Part shown: piece after piece, positions 44,011 through 53,048 of the stretch | Layout of the letters: each line of letters begins with the position of its first letter | Position numbering within the stretch: the stretch's first letter is position 1 | Assembly (NCBI GenBank): GCA_044353855.1 | Contig: JBILBF010000001.1 | Coordinates: 62,001 to 126,000, forward strand | Reading direction: 5' to 3' | DNA from: UKL13-3 sp044353855 | Lineage (GTDB): Bacteria > Bacteroidota > Bacteroidia > UKL13-3 | DNA length: 64,000 nt | Translations under genes and position numbers: made by a program | The notes under the pieces: generated by a model | Told to the model about the DNA's origin: nothing | The model's database searches: none | The model's input: only the letters and a program-made list of their open reading frames with translations

Positions 44011-44493
44011 ATGATCCAACGCCTTCAAACCATTTATTTTATTGCTATTATTTTCATTTGTGCCATGGCCTGTGGCGGTTCGCTCATTAATGTGCACCAA
44101 ATGAGCGAAGGCTTGGTTAAAGATTATATCATGAATTTGGTTTATTTACGCTCTTATGAAAATGGAATATTGGTAGCAACAGCTATTCAATATGAATTGA
44201 TAGCCGTGGTTTCAATTATATTAGGTTGGACCATCAATATTATTTTAGGATTTAAAAACCGCAAACGTCAATTATTTCACACTAAAATTAATTTTTTATT
44301 TATTGCCATATTAATTGTGGTGTTATTTATTAAAGCTTTTACAACTATTCCAAATTTTGCTTTTAATACGTTAAGCATGCAATCTACTTTTGGGTTAGCA
44401 TTATTGTTTTTTATGCTTTATTTAAATCTAAGGGCATTATTGCTTATTCGCAAAGATGAAGAACTGGTAAAAAGTGCGGACCGCATTCGCTAA
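44011..44493 (+). CDS. DUF4293 membrane protein
   Basis: This 160-residue inner-membrane protein of the Bacteroidota family DUF4293 has unknown function. Four hydrophobic segments are visible (about 8-25, 61-80, 95-113 and 126-145), with the conserved basic loop F-K-N-R-K-R-Q between the second and third. It ends with the typical D-R-I-R. Two -7-like elements lie upstream: TAATTTTG (43998-44005), which is exact but only 6 bases from the ATG, and TATTTTCG (43985-43992), with one mismatch at a more usual distance of 19. Confidence 0.82.
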   Translation: MIQRLQTIYFIAIIFICAMACGGSLINVHQMSEGLVKDYIMNLVYLRSYENGILVATAIQYELIAVVSIILGWTINIILGFKNRKRQLFHTKINFLFIAILIVVLFIKAFTTIPNFAFNTLSMQSTFGLALLFFMLYLNLRALLLIRKDEELVKSADRIR

Positions 44494-44610
44494 CATTCAA
44501 ATAAAGAAGTACATTATCTGATTGACTGTTCTTTTTTTAATATGCTAATTTGTAGTAACACATAATTTTCAATTTAAATAATCAGTAACCTGTTTTAATT
44601 TTAAACCCTA

Positions 44611-44635
44611 TCGAATTTCGATGTTAGAATTTCGA
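44611..44635. repeat. Pair of GAATTTCGA words before thiL
   Basis: TCGAATTTCGA (44611-44621) and GAATTTCGA (44627-44635) end 17 bases before the thiL ATG. The same word occurs three times before the cyclase gene at 28558. Confidence 0.45.
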
Positions 44636-44651
44636 TTTTCCTTTATTAAAA

Positions 44652-45686
44652 ATGCTAGAAAACAATACACGCACAGAATTAAGTTCGCTTGGCGAATTTG
44701 GGTTAATTGACTTATTGACAGCCAATATAAAACTGCACCACACCTCAACCATAATGGGAGTTGGAGATGATGCAGCTGTTATCAAAAATGGAGATGTATG
44801 CACAGTCGTGTCTACCGATTTATTGCTTGAAGGAGTTCATTTTGACCTTTCGTTTTTTCCTTTAAAACATTTGGGATACAAAGCAATTGTTGCAAACCTA
44901 AGTGATATATATGCTATGAATGCAACGCCAAAACAAGTTACCATTTCACTTGGTGTTTCAAGCAAGTTTTCATTAGAAGCAATTGAAGAATTATATGCTG
45001 GTATGTTATTGGCTTGCGAAAAATATAATGTAGATATTGTTGGAGGTGATACGTCATCATCGCGCCAAGGATTGCTCATTAGCATTACAGCAATTGGAGA
45101 AGCAAAACAAGAAGATATTGTATACCGCAGCGGGGCAAAAGAGTTTGACCTTCTTTGTGTAAGTGGCGATTTGGGTGGAGCATACATGGGCTTTCAGGTA
45201 TTGGAACGTGAAAAACGAGTATTTATTGATAACCCAGAACAACAACCCGATATTGACGGGTATGATTATATTTTGGAACGCCAATTAAAACCCGAAGCAC
45301 GACAAGATATTATTGAAATGCTTAAAGGATTATCTATCAAACCAACCTCTATGATTGATATTAGTGATGGGTTGGCTTCCGAAATTTTTCATTTAGCATC
45401 CAAATCAAATGTAGGGGCAAACTTATTTGAAGAAAAGATTCCTATAGACCCGATGACGTATAATACAGCCCGCGAACTAGATCTTGATCCGACCCTAACA
45501 GCATTGAGCGGTGGCGAAGATTATGAGTTGTTGTTTACAATCAAACAGGAAGATTTTGATAAGATTAAAAACAACCCCGACATTACCGTTATTGGACATA
45601 TTACCGATGTTAAAGAAGGTGTTCACATGATTTCTAAAAGCGGTAATAAACATGCTCTTAAAGCACAAGGTTGGAAAGCGTTTTAG
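44652..45686 (+). CDS. thiL: Thiamine-monophosphate kinase
   Basis: ThiL phosphorylates thiamine monophosphate to thiamine diphosphate, the cofactor used by both E1 enzymes in this window. The 344 residues have the family's N-terminal G-V-G-D-D-A-A-V (about 36-43), then S-T-D-L-L-L-E-G-V-H-F, G-G-D-T-S-S-S, and the C-terminal M-I-D-I-S-D-G-L-A-S and S-G-G-E-D-Y-E-L-L-F. All metal- and ATP-binding phrases are intact. A 158-base gap before it holds TTTCGAAATT-type words but no exact -7 box. ruvX follows after 54 bases. Confidence 0.94.
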   Translation: MLENNTRTELSSLGEFGLIDLLTANIKLHHTSTIMGVGDDAAVIKNGDVCTVVSTDLLLEGVHFDLSFFPLKHLGYKAIVANLSDIYAMNATPKQVTISLGVSSKFSLEAIEELYAGMLLACEKYNVDIVGGDTSSSRQGLLISITAIGEAKQEDIVYRSGAKEFDLLCVSGDLGGAYMGFQVLEREKRVFIDNPEQQPDIDGYDYILERQLKPEARQDIIEMLKGLSIKPTSMIDISDGLASEIFHLASKSNVGANLFEEKIPIDPMTYNTARELDLDPTLTALSGGEDYELLFTIKQEDFDKIKNNPDITVIGHITDVKEGVHMISKSGNKHALKAQGWKAF

Positions 45687-45740
45687 AAAATCAATCCTAA
45701 ATACATGAGAAACTAAAAAATTGTTAACACTAAGCTCCAC

Positions 45741-46157
45741 ATGCCACGCATACTAGCCATCGATTATGGAACCAAACGAGTTGGATTAGCAGTTACTGAT
45801 CCTCTTAAATTGATTGCAAATACGCTTACAACTGTTCATGCAAAAGATGCTATTCAATACCTTAAAGATTATTTAGCCAAAGAGGAAGTTGACTGTTTTG
45901 TGGTTGGGAAACCGATGCGTTTGGATGGCACCGACTCTCAATCTGCGGTTCATGTTGAAAAATTTATACATTTGCTGGGTAAAAATTTTCCAACAATTCC
46001 GGTGAATAGAGTTGATGAACGATTTACATCGGCTATTGCCAAAAGAAGCATGTTAGAAATGGGGTTAAAAAAGAAAGACCGTGCTAATAAGTCGACTGTT
46101 GACCAAATAAGTGCGGTGTTAATTTTGCAAACTTTTTTGCAGATGCAGGGGAATTAA
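45741..46157 (+). CDS. ruvX: Putative Holliday junction resolvase / pre-16S rRNA nuclease YqgF
   Basis: This 138-residue RNase H-fold nuclease is implicated in maturing the 5' end of 16S rRNA and annotated as a RuvX-type resolvase. Conserved acidic residues are visible in A-I-D-Y-G-T-K-R-V-G-L-A (about 5-16), V-G-K-P-M-R near 55-60, and V-D-E-R-F-T-S near 93-99, with a last Asp in V-D-Q-I-S-A near 124. It is followed on the same strand by def, as in other Bacteroidota, but with a 218-base gap and a separate promoter. Confidence 0.9.
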   Translation: MPRILAIDYGTKRVGLAVTDPLKLIANTLTTVHAKDAIQYLKDYLAKEEVDCFVVGKPMRLDGTDSQSAVHVEKFIHLLGKNFPTIPVNRVDERFTSAIAKRSMLEMGLKKKDRANKSTVDQISAVLILQTFLQMQGN

Positions 46158-46286
46158 GTAATCGGGTTAGTTACCAAAGATTATTACTAATTGAGTAGTG
46201 TATTTGACAGTGAAAATTTTCACGGGAATACAAAGTATATATTTTTGTAGTAACCCGTTGCGATGTTAACTAAAGATAAATAAATA

Positions 46287-46307
46287 TAATCCGTGTAATC
46301 AGCGGCT
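46287..46307 (+). repeat. Intergenic repeat-like word TAATCCGTGTAATCAGCGGC
   Basis: This is the same kind of word as in the gap at 20860-20998 (TTAATCTGTGCTAATCTGTGGC). It lies in the ruvX-def gap, which otherwise holds only the def promoter. Confidence 0.4.
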
Positions 46308-46344
46308 AAAAAATAATTGAAAGACTTAAGTGCGTTTCATTTCG

Positions 46345-46352
46345 TATTTTTG
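46345..46352 (+). promoter_or_regulatory. -7 box (TATTTTTG) for def
   Basis: This exact TAnnTTTG match ends 24 bases before the def ATG. Confidence 0.6.
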
Positions 46353-46375
46353 ACATTTCGCAATTCGATTTTAAA

Positions 46376-46930
46376 ATGATATTACCCATTGTAGCATACG
46401 GAGATACCGTATTGAGAAAAAAAGGAACATTGCTTAGCAAAGATCATGATGGCTTAGAAATGCTTATTGAAAGCATGTGGGAAACCATGTATGAATCAAA
46501 TGGAGTGGGATTGGCTGCTCCTCAAATTGGCAAATCCCTTAATTTATTTGTAGTTGATGCAACTCCTATGGAAGACCCTAACTACACTGAATTTAAAAAA
46601 GTATTTATCAATGCCGAAATCATAGAAGAGTTTGGTGATAAATGGGAATACGAAGAAGGCTGTTTATCCATTCCGCATATTAGAGATAATGTTAAGAGAT
46701 ATTCGGATATAGTGGTTCGGTATATGGATGAAAACTTTGTGGAACATGAAGAAGAATTTAACGGCATGCCGGCCCGTGTAATCCAACATGAATATGACCA
46801 TATTAATGGCGTTTTATTTGTAGATCACCTCTCGGAACTTAGAAAACGATTACTTAAAAATAAACTCATTAACATATCAAAAGGAGGAGTGGATGTAGAT
46901 TACCGCATGCGATTTCCAGCTATTCGATAA
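46376..46930 (+). CDS. def: Peptide deformylase
   Basis: Def removes the formyl group from the N-terminal Met of new proteins. The 184-residue protein has the three family motifs: G-V-G-L-A-A-P-Q-I-G (about 43-52), E-G-C-L-S-I-P (about 95-101, metal Cys), and Q-H-E-Y-D-H (about 137-142, metal His and catalytic Glu). It has a short leader after the -7 box at 46345 and is followed after an 89-base gap by the acyl-CoA ligase. Confidence 0.96.
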   Translation: MILPIVAYGDTVLRKKGTLLSKDHDGLEMLIESMWETMYESNGVGLAAPQIGKSLNLFVVDATPMEDPNYTEFKKVFINAEIIEEFGDKWEYEEGCLSIPHIRDNVKRYSDIVVRYMDENFVEHEEEFNGMPARVIQHEYDHINGVLFVDHLSELRKRLLKNKLINISKGGVDVDYRMRFPAIR

Positions 46931-47019
46931 TTCAATGTAAATAATTTTCGGTTTTTTTGTATTTATGCAATTGGTTTAAAACTTTAATACGTTATTTTTA
47001 AACCAACGATTGGCAAATA

Positions 47020-48933
47020 ATGAAGTTGCCAACGGACCAAAACAACACAGCTATGCAACAAATATTTCCTTCATTGCATTATTTTTTACGTAATGCAGCA
47101 GACAACTTAAAATCGCCTCAAAGCACATTTTTACTAGAAAAGGTTAAGAATGTCTACAAAACAATTACATATGCCGAAGTCTTTGAACAACTCAATGCTA
47201 TTTCGGCTTTTTTGTATAACAAGGGTTACAAAAAAGGCGATAAGGCTGCCCTTATTATTGAAAATTGTCCGGAATACATTGCATTTGATCAAGCATTAAT
47301 GCAACTAGGTGTTGTAAATGTATCCATTTACCCAACTTTATCAGAGAGTGAAATTGAATATATTTTAAATGATTCGGAATCAAAAATAATTTTAGTAGGC
47401 ACACCCTTTTTACTCAAAAAAATTAATAAAATAAAAGGCAATTGCCCTCACCTACAATATATCATTACCACTTTTGATCCTCCTCAACTTTCAGACGCTC
47501 ATCATACCTATCAACAAATGGTGGAAGAAGGGAAAATCTTGTATCCTTCTTTGCAACAAAAAATTGAACAACAGCTAGAATCTGTAACTGCAGATGATTT
47601 GTCTTGTTTGTTATATACTTCTGGAACTACTGCAAAACCTAAAGGTGCAATGCTATCTCATGGTAATTTTATGAGTAACGTTATAATGGCCATTGAAATG
47701 ATGCCTATTGTAAATAAGGAATATCGGTTTCTTTCCTTTTTACCTTTATGCCATGTTTATGAACGAACTGCCACTTATTATTTGAGTACATATGTAGGTT
47801 CTGAAATTGCATTTGCACAAAGCCTTGAGGCATTAAGTAGTAATATTATGGAAGTAAAACCTACAGGTATTCTTACTGTTCCAAGATTGCTTGAAAGAAT
47901 TGAAGAACGTGTTCGTAAAAACACGGCAACTGCTGGTGGTATTAAACTCAAAATTTTTAACTGGGCATTAAACGTTGGTGAACAACGTAGGCATAATAAA
48001 GAAGAAGGAAGAACCAATAGCTTGTGGCTAAACCTACAATTACCAATTGCCGAGAAATTGGTTTTTTCAAAAGTAAAAGAAAAATTGGGCGGCAATATGA
48101 GTATTATGATATCAGGTGGTGGTGCATTGCCACAACATGTTGGCGAATTTTTTGGAAATATTGGTGTACTCGTGTGCGAAGGTTATGGCCTCACCGAAAC
48201 ATCTCCATTGGTGAGTGTGAACGAATTTGAACGCCAAATTTATGGCTCAGTTGGGCGAGTTGGAAAAGGCTGTTCGGTAGCTATTCAACATCCTGAGACA
48301 AAAGAAATCTTCACTGTACAAACCTATGATTCATATAGCCCCGATTTTGAATCTGTTGAGGGAGAAATTTTGGTTAAAGGGCCAAACGTAATGAAAGGAT
48401 ATTACAACCAACCCGAACAAACTGCTAAAGCTATTGATGAAAATGGATGGTTGCATACTGGTGATGTAGGCAAATTTTACAAAGGCTATTTAAAAATTAC
48501 CGACCGCATCAAAAACATTATAGTAAACTCATTTGGTAAAAATGTATATCCTACACCCATAGAAAATGCTTACTTAAAATCGAATAAAATAGAACAACTG
48601 TTTTTAATTGGCGATAATCAAGAATATTTAACAGCCATCGTTGTTCCGTCTAAAGAAGAAATGAAAGATGTGTTTAATTATGATGAATCCTATTTTGCTG
48701 AATCGGATGACTTTATTGCTGATCCAACAATAAAAGAATGGCTAGAAATAGACATGAAAAATATTGAAAAAACATTAGGGAAATTTGAACGTGTAAAAGA
48801 ATTTATTGTAAAACGTAGGCCTTTTAGTTTAGAAGACGGAGAAGTTACTCCTACCCAAAAAATTAAACGTAAAATTGTTGAGCAAAAATACGCACCTGCT
48901 ATTCAAAAAATGTATGTTAACATTGTCGATTAA
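47020..48933 (+). CDS. Long-chain fatty acid-CoA ligase (AMP-forming)
   Basis: This enzyme activates fatty acids to acyl-CoA through an acyl-adenylate. The 637 residues match FAA1/FadD15-type long-chain synthetases. Motifs are the P-loop L-L-Y-T-S-G-T-T-A-K-P-K-G (about 198-210), Y-G-L-T-E-T-S-P near 389, G-W-L-H-T-G-D-V-G (about 479-487), and the K-N-I-I-V-N-S-F-G-K-N hinge near 505. The start at 47020 is the first ATG; an in-frame ATG at 47053 is also possible. TATTTTTA (46993-47000) is a one-mismatch -7 box 20 bases upstream. The barrel-like gene follows after 8 bases and is probably co-transcribed. Confidence 0.93.
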   Translation: MKLPTDQNNTAMQQIFPSLHYFLRNAADNLKSPQSTFLLEKVKNVYKTITYAEVFEQLNAISAFLYNKGYKKGDKAALIIENCPEYIAFDQALMQLGVVNVSIYPTLSESEIEYILNDSESKIILVGTPFLLKKINKIKGNCPHLQYIITTFDPPQLSDAHHTYQQMVEEGKILYPSLQQKIEQQLESVTADDLSCLLYTSGTTAKPKGAMLSHGNFMSNVIMAIEMMPIVNKEYRFLSFLPLCHVYERTATYYLSTYVGSEIAFAQSLEALSSNIMEVKPTGILTVPRLLERIEERVRKNTATAGGIKLKIFNWALNVGEQRRHNKEEGRTNSLWLNLQLPIAEKLVFSKVKEKLGGNMSIMISGGGALPQHVGEFFGNIGVLVCEGYGLTETSPLVSVNEFERQIYGSVGRVGKGCSVAIQHPETKEIFTVQTYDSYSPDFESVEGEILVKGPNVMKGYYNQPEQTAKAIDENGWLHTGDVGKFYKGYLKITDRIKNIIVNSFGKNVYPTPIENAYLKSNKIEQLFLIGDNQEYLTAIVVPSKEEMKDVFNYDESYFAESDDFIADPTIKEWLEIDMKNIEKTLGKFERVKEFIVKRRPFSLEDGEVTPTQKIKRKIVEQKYAPAIQKMYVNIVD

Positions 48934-48941
48934 CACTTCAA

Positions 48942-49682
48942 ATGACACGTATAATTTGTGTATTACTATGTGTTCATATTTTTAGTAATAGCTACGCACA
49001 AAAGATAAAAGACAATCAACTTTTAACTGCAAAAGGAATGATTGATTTTCAAATAGGTGTTGCCATTCCTGTTTTAGATTTTGGTTTAGCAAAACTTACT
49101 TTACCTGCGGGTTATGCAAAACCCGGCTATACTCTTAAACTCGGTCTGAATTATGATATCAATTCATTTATAGGATTGGCGTTTCAATATCAACACACCA
49201 ATAACCCTTACAACTCAACTAAACTATTACACGATTTACAGCAAAACAATTCTGGAGATAAGTACAACTCTTTTCGTTCCAATGCTTGGGAACTAAAAGG
49301 AATTATGTTGGGCGTTTATTATCCATTTAGAAGTTATAAAACGAGCGTTGATGTGCGTTTGATGGGAGGGTTATTTACGGGTGTTTTTCCCGAATCAGAA
49401 ACTAATTTTACAGCTCCTTCACTTAACAATATGGAACTCAACATTAAAACATTTGAAACAACTGCATCACGCTTTGGTTATCAAGTTGGCTTAAAAATGC
49501 GGTATCAGGTATATCCAAAAATTATGTTAAGTGCGGGATTAGATTATACCCAAGCAGCTATCGCGTTTAAAGATATTCGTGCCATAGAAACAAATAATAA
49601 CATACCCCTAACAGTCAATTCTTATACCCAAAATTTTCAACTTGTAAGAATATCCTTAGGCGTTGGGCTTGCAATTAATTAA
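48942..49682 (+). CDS. Outer-membrane beta-barrel-like protein of unknown function
   Basis: This 246-residue exported protein has a signal peptide ending S-Y-A before Q20. The mature chain has alternating hydrophobic strands with Gly and aromatic residues (G-L-A-F-Q-Y-Q-H, D-V-R-L-M-G-G-L-F-T-G-V) and ends R-I-S-L-G-V-G-L-A-I-N, like the closing strand of small barrels. It lies 8 bases after the acyl-CoA ligase, which may hint at a role in lipid uptake, but that is inference only. One base separates its stop from the stop of the convergent M28 peptidase gene. Confidence 0.75.
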   Translation: MTRIICVLLCVHIFSNSYAQKIKDNQLLTAKGMIDFQIGVAIPVLDFGLAKLTLPAGYAKPGYTLKLGLNYDINSFIGLAFQYQHTNNPYNSTKLLHDLQQNNSGDKYNSFRSNAWELKGIMLGVYYPFRSYKTSVDVRLMGGLFTGVFPESETNFTAPSLNNMELNIKTFETTASRFGYQVGLKMRYQVYPKIMLSAGLDYTQAAIAFKDIRAIETNNNIPLTVNSYTQNFQLVRISLGVGLAIN

Positions 49683-49683
49683 T

Positions 49684-51057
49684 CTATTTTATTCCATACT
49701 CGCTCAATAAATAGAGCAAAGAGGAAATAGCTGCAGCTCCAAGTTCCAACTCTCGTTTATTTACTTTGTCAAACGTATCAATTGCGGTGTGGTGGTAATC
49801 AAAATAACGTTGAGAATCGGGAATATAACCTATTAATACTGTCCCATTTTTTGCCAATGGTTCAATATCTGTTCCACCATGTCCTTGCTTAATATAATCA
49901 ATACTATAAGGCTTTAACAATGGCACCCATTTTTGCATATATGCAACAGCATCCATATTATTTTCTACACCAAATGCGCGAGGTGTAAATCCTCCAGCAT
50001 CACTTTCAATTGCAGCAATATGGTTTTCTTTTTGGGCTAACTCCGCATATTTTTTACCGCCACGAACACCATTTTCTTCGTTCATAAACAGCACGCAACG
50101 GAGGGTTCGTTTGGGTTTATAACCCAATTTTTTAAGCAGTCTTAATGCTTCCATACTTTGCACCACACCTGCACCATCATCGTGAGCACCATCTCCATTA
50201 TCCCAAGCATCTAAATGGCCACCAGCCAATATTATTTCTTCCTTTTTTTCGCCACCGCGCAGTTCTCCAATTACATTATAAGATAACACATCGGGTAATT
50301 GTTGGCATGATTGTTTAAAATAAAAGGTGACAACACCAGCAGATTTTATGTTGAGTAAACGGCTCAAAGCATCTGCATCAACAGTACTTATGGCACATGC
50401 AGGTATTTTAACAATAGTATCAACATATCCCATCATACCGGTATGCGGGTTGGTATCATTAGCCAATGTTAAACTTCTTACCACCACGCCAACAGCACCA
50501 TATTTAGCGGCTTCAATAGCTCCTCGTCCACGTTGATTACCCGCTTCGCCATATGCACTTCCAGTGGTTATATATGTTGGGTTCATGGGCCTGTTGTAAA
50601 ACACAATCTTGCCTTTAATATTAGCCTCACCCAATTGTTCCAACTCTTTAAAATTGTGCACTTCAATCACAGGTGCTTCCAAACCTTTTTCAGTTGTGGC
50701 AATCGAATTTCCTAATGCACAAATATGAACTGCTGTTTGTTTATTTCCTTTGGTCATATAGGCAACTTCTTTTTGCCCTCTTACCCAATGTGGCACCATT
50801 ACTTCTTCCACATATACGGTATCCAATCCATAATTTTTCATCACACTTACTGTATACTCTACCGCTTGTTGTGCTTGTGGCGAACCGCTTAACCGACCTC
50901 CAATGGTATTGCTTAAATAATCCAAAGCACTGTAACACTTTCCGTTGGTAAGCGCTTCGTTGTATATTCGTTTAAGCATCAACGAATCGGCATGTTGAGC
51001 TATACAATTGTTTGCCAAAAGACATCCAAACGAAAACAATAAAAATAGTTTATTCAT
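49684..51057 (-). CDS. M28-family zinc peptidase (carboxypeptidase Q / aminopeptidase type)
   Basis: This 457-residue exported exopeptidase has a signal peptide ending C-I-A before Q21. A protease-associated insert lies about 120-270. The zinc site is recognisable: G-G-H-L-D-A-W near 281, H-D-D-G-A-G near 292, N-E-E-N-G near 328 (catalytic and zinc Glu), D-A-G-G-F near 354 and D-Y-H-H-T near 430. It has no lipobox and no T9SS domain, so it is probably periplasmic. It is the third gene of a minus-strand run with the M1 aminopeptidase 40 bases upstream, suggesting joint peptide breakdown. Confidence 0.9.
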   Translation of the reverse strand: MNKLFLLFSFGCLLANNCIAQHADSLMLKRIYNEALTNGKCYSALDYLSNTIGGRLSGSPQAQQAVEYTVSVMKNYGLDTVYVEEVMVPHWVRGQKEVAYMTKGNKQTAVHICALGNSIATTEKGLEAPVIEVHNFKELEQLGEANIKGKIVFYNRPMNPTYITTGSAYGEAGNQRGRGAIEAAKYGAVGVVVRSLTLANDTNPHTGMMGYVDTIVKIPACAISTVDADALSRLLNIKSAGVVTFYFKQSCQQLPDVLSYNVIGELRGGEKKEEIILAGGHLDAWDNGDGAHDDGAGVVQSMEALRLLKKLGYKPKRTLRCVLFMNEENGVRGGKKYAELAQKENHIAAIESDAGGFTPRAFGVENNMDAVAYMQKWVPLLKPYSIDYIKQGHGGTDIEPLAKNGTVLIGYIPDSQRYFDYHHTAIDTFDKVNKRELELGAAAISSLLYLLSEYGIK

Positions 51058-51097
51058 GGTAAATATTACGTGTTAAAAGTATTGGGTTGAGTGCACA

Positions 51098-53035
51098 TTA
51101 TTCCTTTACAAATCGTTGTGGTAATAGAATGTTTCCATCAGTTGTTTTTACAACAATAAAATAAATCCCTTGTGCTAAATTTTGAACATTAAAGGTAGCT
51201 TGGTTTACCGTAAATTGTTGGATACCTAAAGCATCCAAAACAGTTACTGATTGGATGGGAAAATGAAGACTTTGAATAGTTATTGTAGATTGAACAGGAT
51301 TAGGATAGTAATACATGCCGTTGCTGTTTTCGTGTTCATTTAATGAATTATACGTTGGGTCTTTTAACACTGTGGCTTTATTCATTAACCAATTATTAGG
51401 ATCAATGGTTATGTTGCTAACGGTTCCAATCACCGGTATTTGAAATGTACAGTTTAATTGATTGAAAGAGACCCTTACCAACGTATCGCCTTGTGGTTGT
51501 TTAACCAATATATCGAGGGGTGTTATAAATAATGGCGTTGTTACAGTGCTGGTGGTTTGATTGGCTGCTATGTATACATTATTTCCTATTTGATTCCACT
51601 TTACAGCAAAGGAAGGATAACCTTCACCATAAAACCATTGAGCAAAAACTTGTGTAAAATCATGGTTGGTAAATTGCTCCAACATTAATTTAAAATCGGC
51701 AGTACTTGCGGTTTTAAATGCAAATTGTTGTTGATAAGCCTTTAGAAATGCAAAAAACAATGAATCGTTTTGAAGTTCGTAACGTAGAATATGAATAAAT
51801 GCACTCCCTTTATTATAGGTTAAACGAGAATCGAACATACGCGATACATTGGTTGTATCTTCAAACCAAATACTTCCTCCAGGCGATTGCATAACAATAT
51901 TGTGAACTGTTTGCATATGTGCAGGTGCTAAAGCTGAATCTAACTTTTGTAAAGCAACATATTCTGTGTAGGATGCAAACCCTTCATTGAGCCATATATC
52001 ATTCCATGTATTGCACGTAACATGATCGCCAAACCACTGATGACCGAGTTCATGAGCTACAATTTCAAAATCTATTACGCCAATACTTGTCATCGTTTGA
52101 TGTTCCATTCCTCCACTAAAAGGTGCCATTGCATGTCCATACTTTTCCTTTGCAAATGGATAGGCTCCAAAAGTTTCCGAAAAGGTTTCTAACATTGGAG
52201 CAGTTTGATCCAATATCGGTTTAAATGTTATCAGTGTTTGTGGATTATCATATATATAATCTTGAATTAAAACCGAATCGCCATTGATTATTGCATACGT
52301 TTTATACTCTACATATTTGGCTACAGCAACTGATACTAAATAATAATCAATTGGGTATATTGACTTCCACTCGTAACGTACTTTATTATTAGGTAACGAA
52401 ACTACTTGCTGTAACAAACCTTGCGAACCTGCTTTGTTTTCGGCAGAAGTAGTTATAAAAGTTACAGTCGAATCTATTTTATCTTGCAATGATTGTTTGC
52501 AAGGCCACCACTCATAAGCAGAATAGGGTTGACTAAGCGACCATGTTGCTTCGTTGCCCCAACGGCCCGATTTACCTGTACTAAAACCCGCACCTATTGC
52601 CGCATTTGCTGCTGCTGGTGCTGTGCCGTGGTAATACATTTTTACATCAACAATTTGGTTATTCAAAACTGGGATTGGAAGATGTACATAACAAAAATGT
52701 TGCACTCGGCTGAATGAAATATTATCTCCATTAGGCAACTCTACCGAATCAACCGTAAAGTTATTGTGTAATTCAACTCCAAAAGTATCCAATTGAGAAG
52801 ATACAACTGTTGCACGGGTACGCACATTACCGCTAATGGTTGTTGAGGTGCGTTCAATCGCTAAATCTAACTGGTGAAAGGTTACATCATACTCATTCAT
52901 GAGTTGCTGTTGCAATGTTGTTGCTGCTTTGTGATAGGCTTGCTGGTAAAATTTTTGTTTGCCTGCTGCGCAAAAATGTTGTTGGCCAAAAAGAGGAAAC
53001 GAAAGGAACAACAAACAACCCGTGAATATTTTCAT
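51098..53035 (-). CDS. M1-family zinc aminopeptidase with T9SS C-terminal sorting domain
   Basis: This secreted metallo-aminopeptidase has 645 residues. The signal peptide ends L-F-G before Q18. An N-terminal beta domain (about 45-220) precedes the catalytic domain. The zinc motif H-E-L-G-H (about 328-332) has its third ligand Glu in W-L-N-E-G-F-A-S-Y, 18 residues on, and the substrate-binding G-G-M-E-H lies before it. The T9SS domain at about 565-645 starts Y-P-N-P-V and ends Q-R-F-V-K-E. It is therefore released or held on the surface and can feed on external peptides. It lies 13 bases after the 3-hydroxyacyl-CoA-dehydrogenase-like gene in the same minus-strand run. Confidence 0.93.
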   Translation of the reverse strand: MKIFTGCLLFLSFPLFGQQHFCAAGKQKFYQQAYHKAATTLQQQLMNEYDVTFHQLDLAIERTSTTISGNVRTRATVVSSQLDTFGVELHNNFTVDSVELPNGDNISFSRVQHFCYVHLPIPVLNNQIVDVKMYYHGTAPAAANAAIGAGFSTGKSGRWGNEATWSLSQPYSAYEWWPCKQSLQDKIDSTVTFITTSAENKAGSQGLLQQVVSLPNNKVRYEWKSIYPIDYYLVSVAVAKYVEYKTYAIINGDSVLIQDYIYDNPQTLITFKPILDQTAPMLETFSETFGAYPFAKEKYGHAMAPFSGGMEHQTMTSIGVIDFEIVAHELGHQWFGDHVTCNTWNDIWLNEGFASYTEYVALQKLDSALAPAHMQTVHNIVMQSPGGSIWFEDTTNVSRMFDSRLTYNKGSAFIHILRYELQNDSLFFAFLKAYQQQFAFKTASTADFKLMLEQFTNHDFTQVFAQWFYGEGYPSFAVKWNQIGNNVYIAANQTTSTVTTPLFITPLDILVKQPQGDTLVRVSFNQLNCTFQIPVIGTVSNITIDPNNWLMNKATVLKDPTYNSLNEHENSNGMYYYPNPVQSTITIQSLHFPIQSVTVLDALGIQQFTVNQATFNVQNLAQGIYFIVVKTTDGNILLPQRFVKE

Positions 53036-53048
53036 TAATTATGTATGT

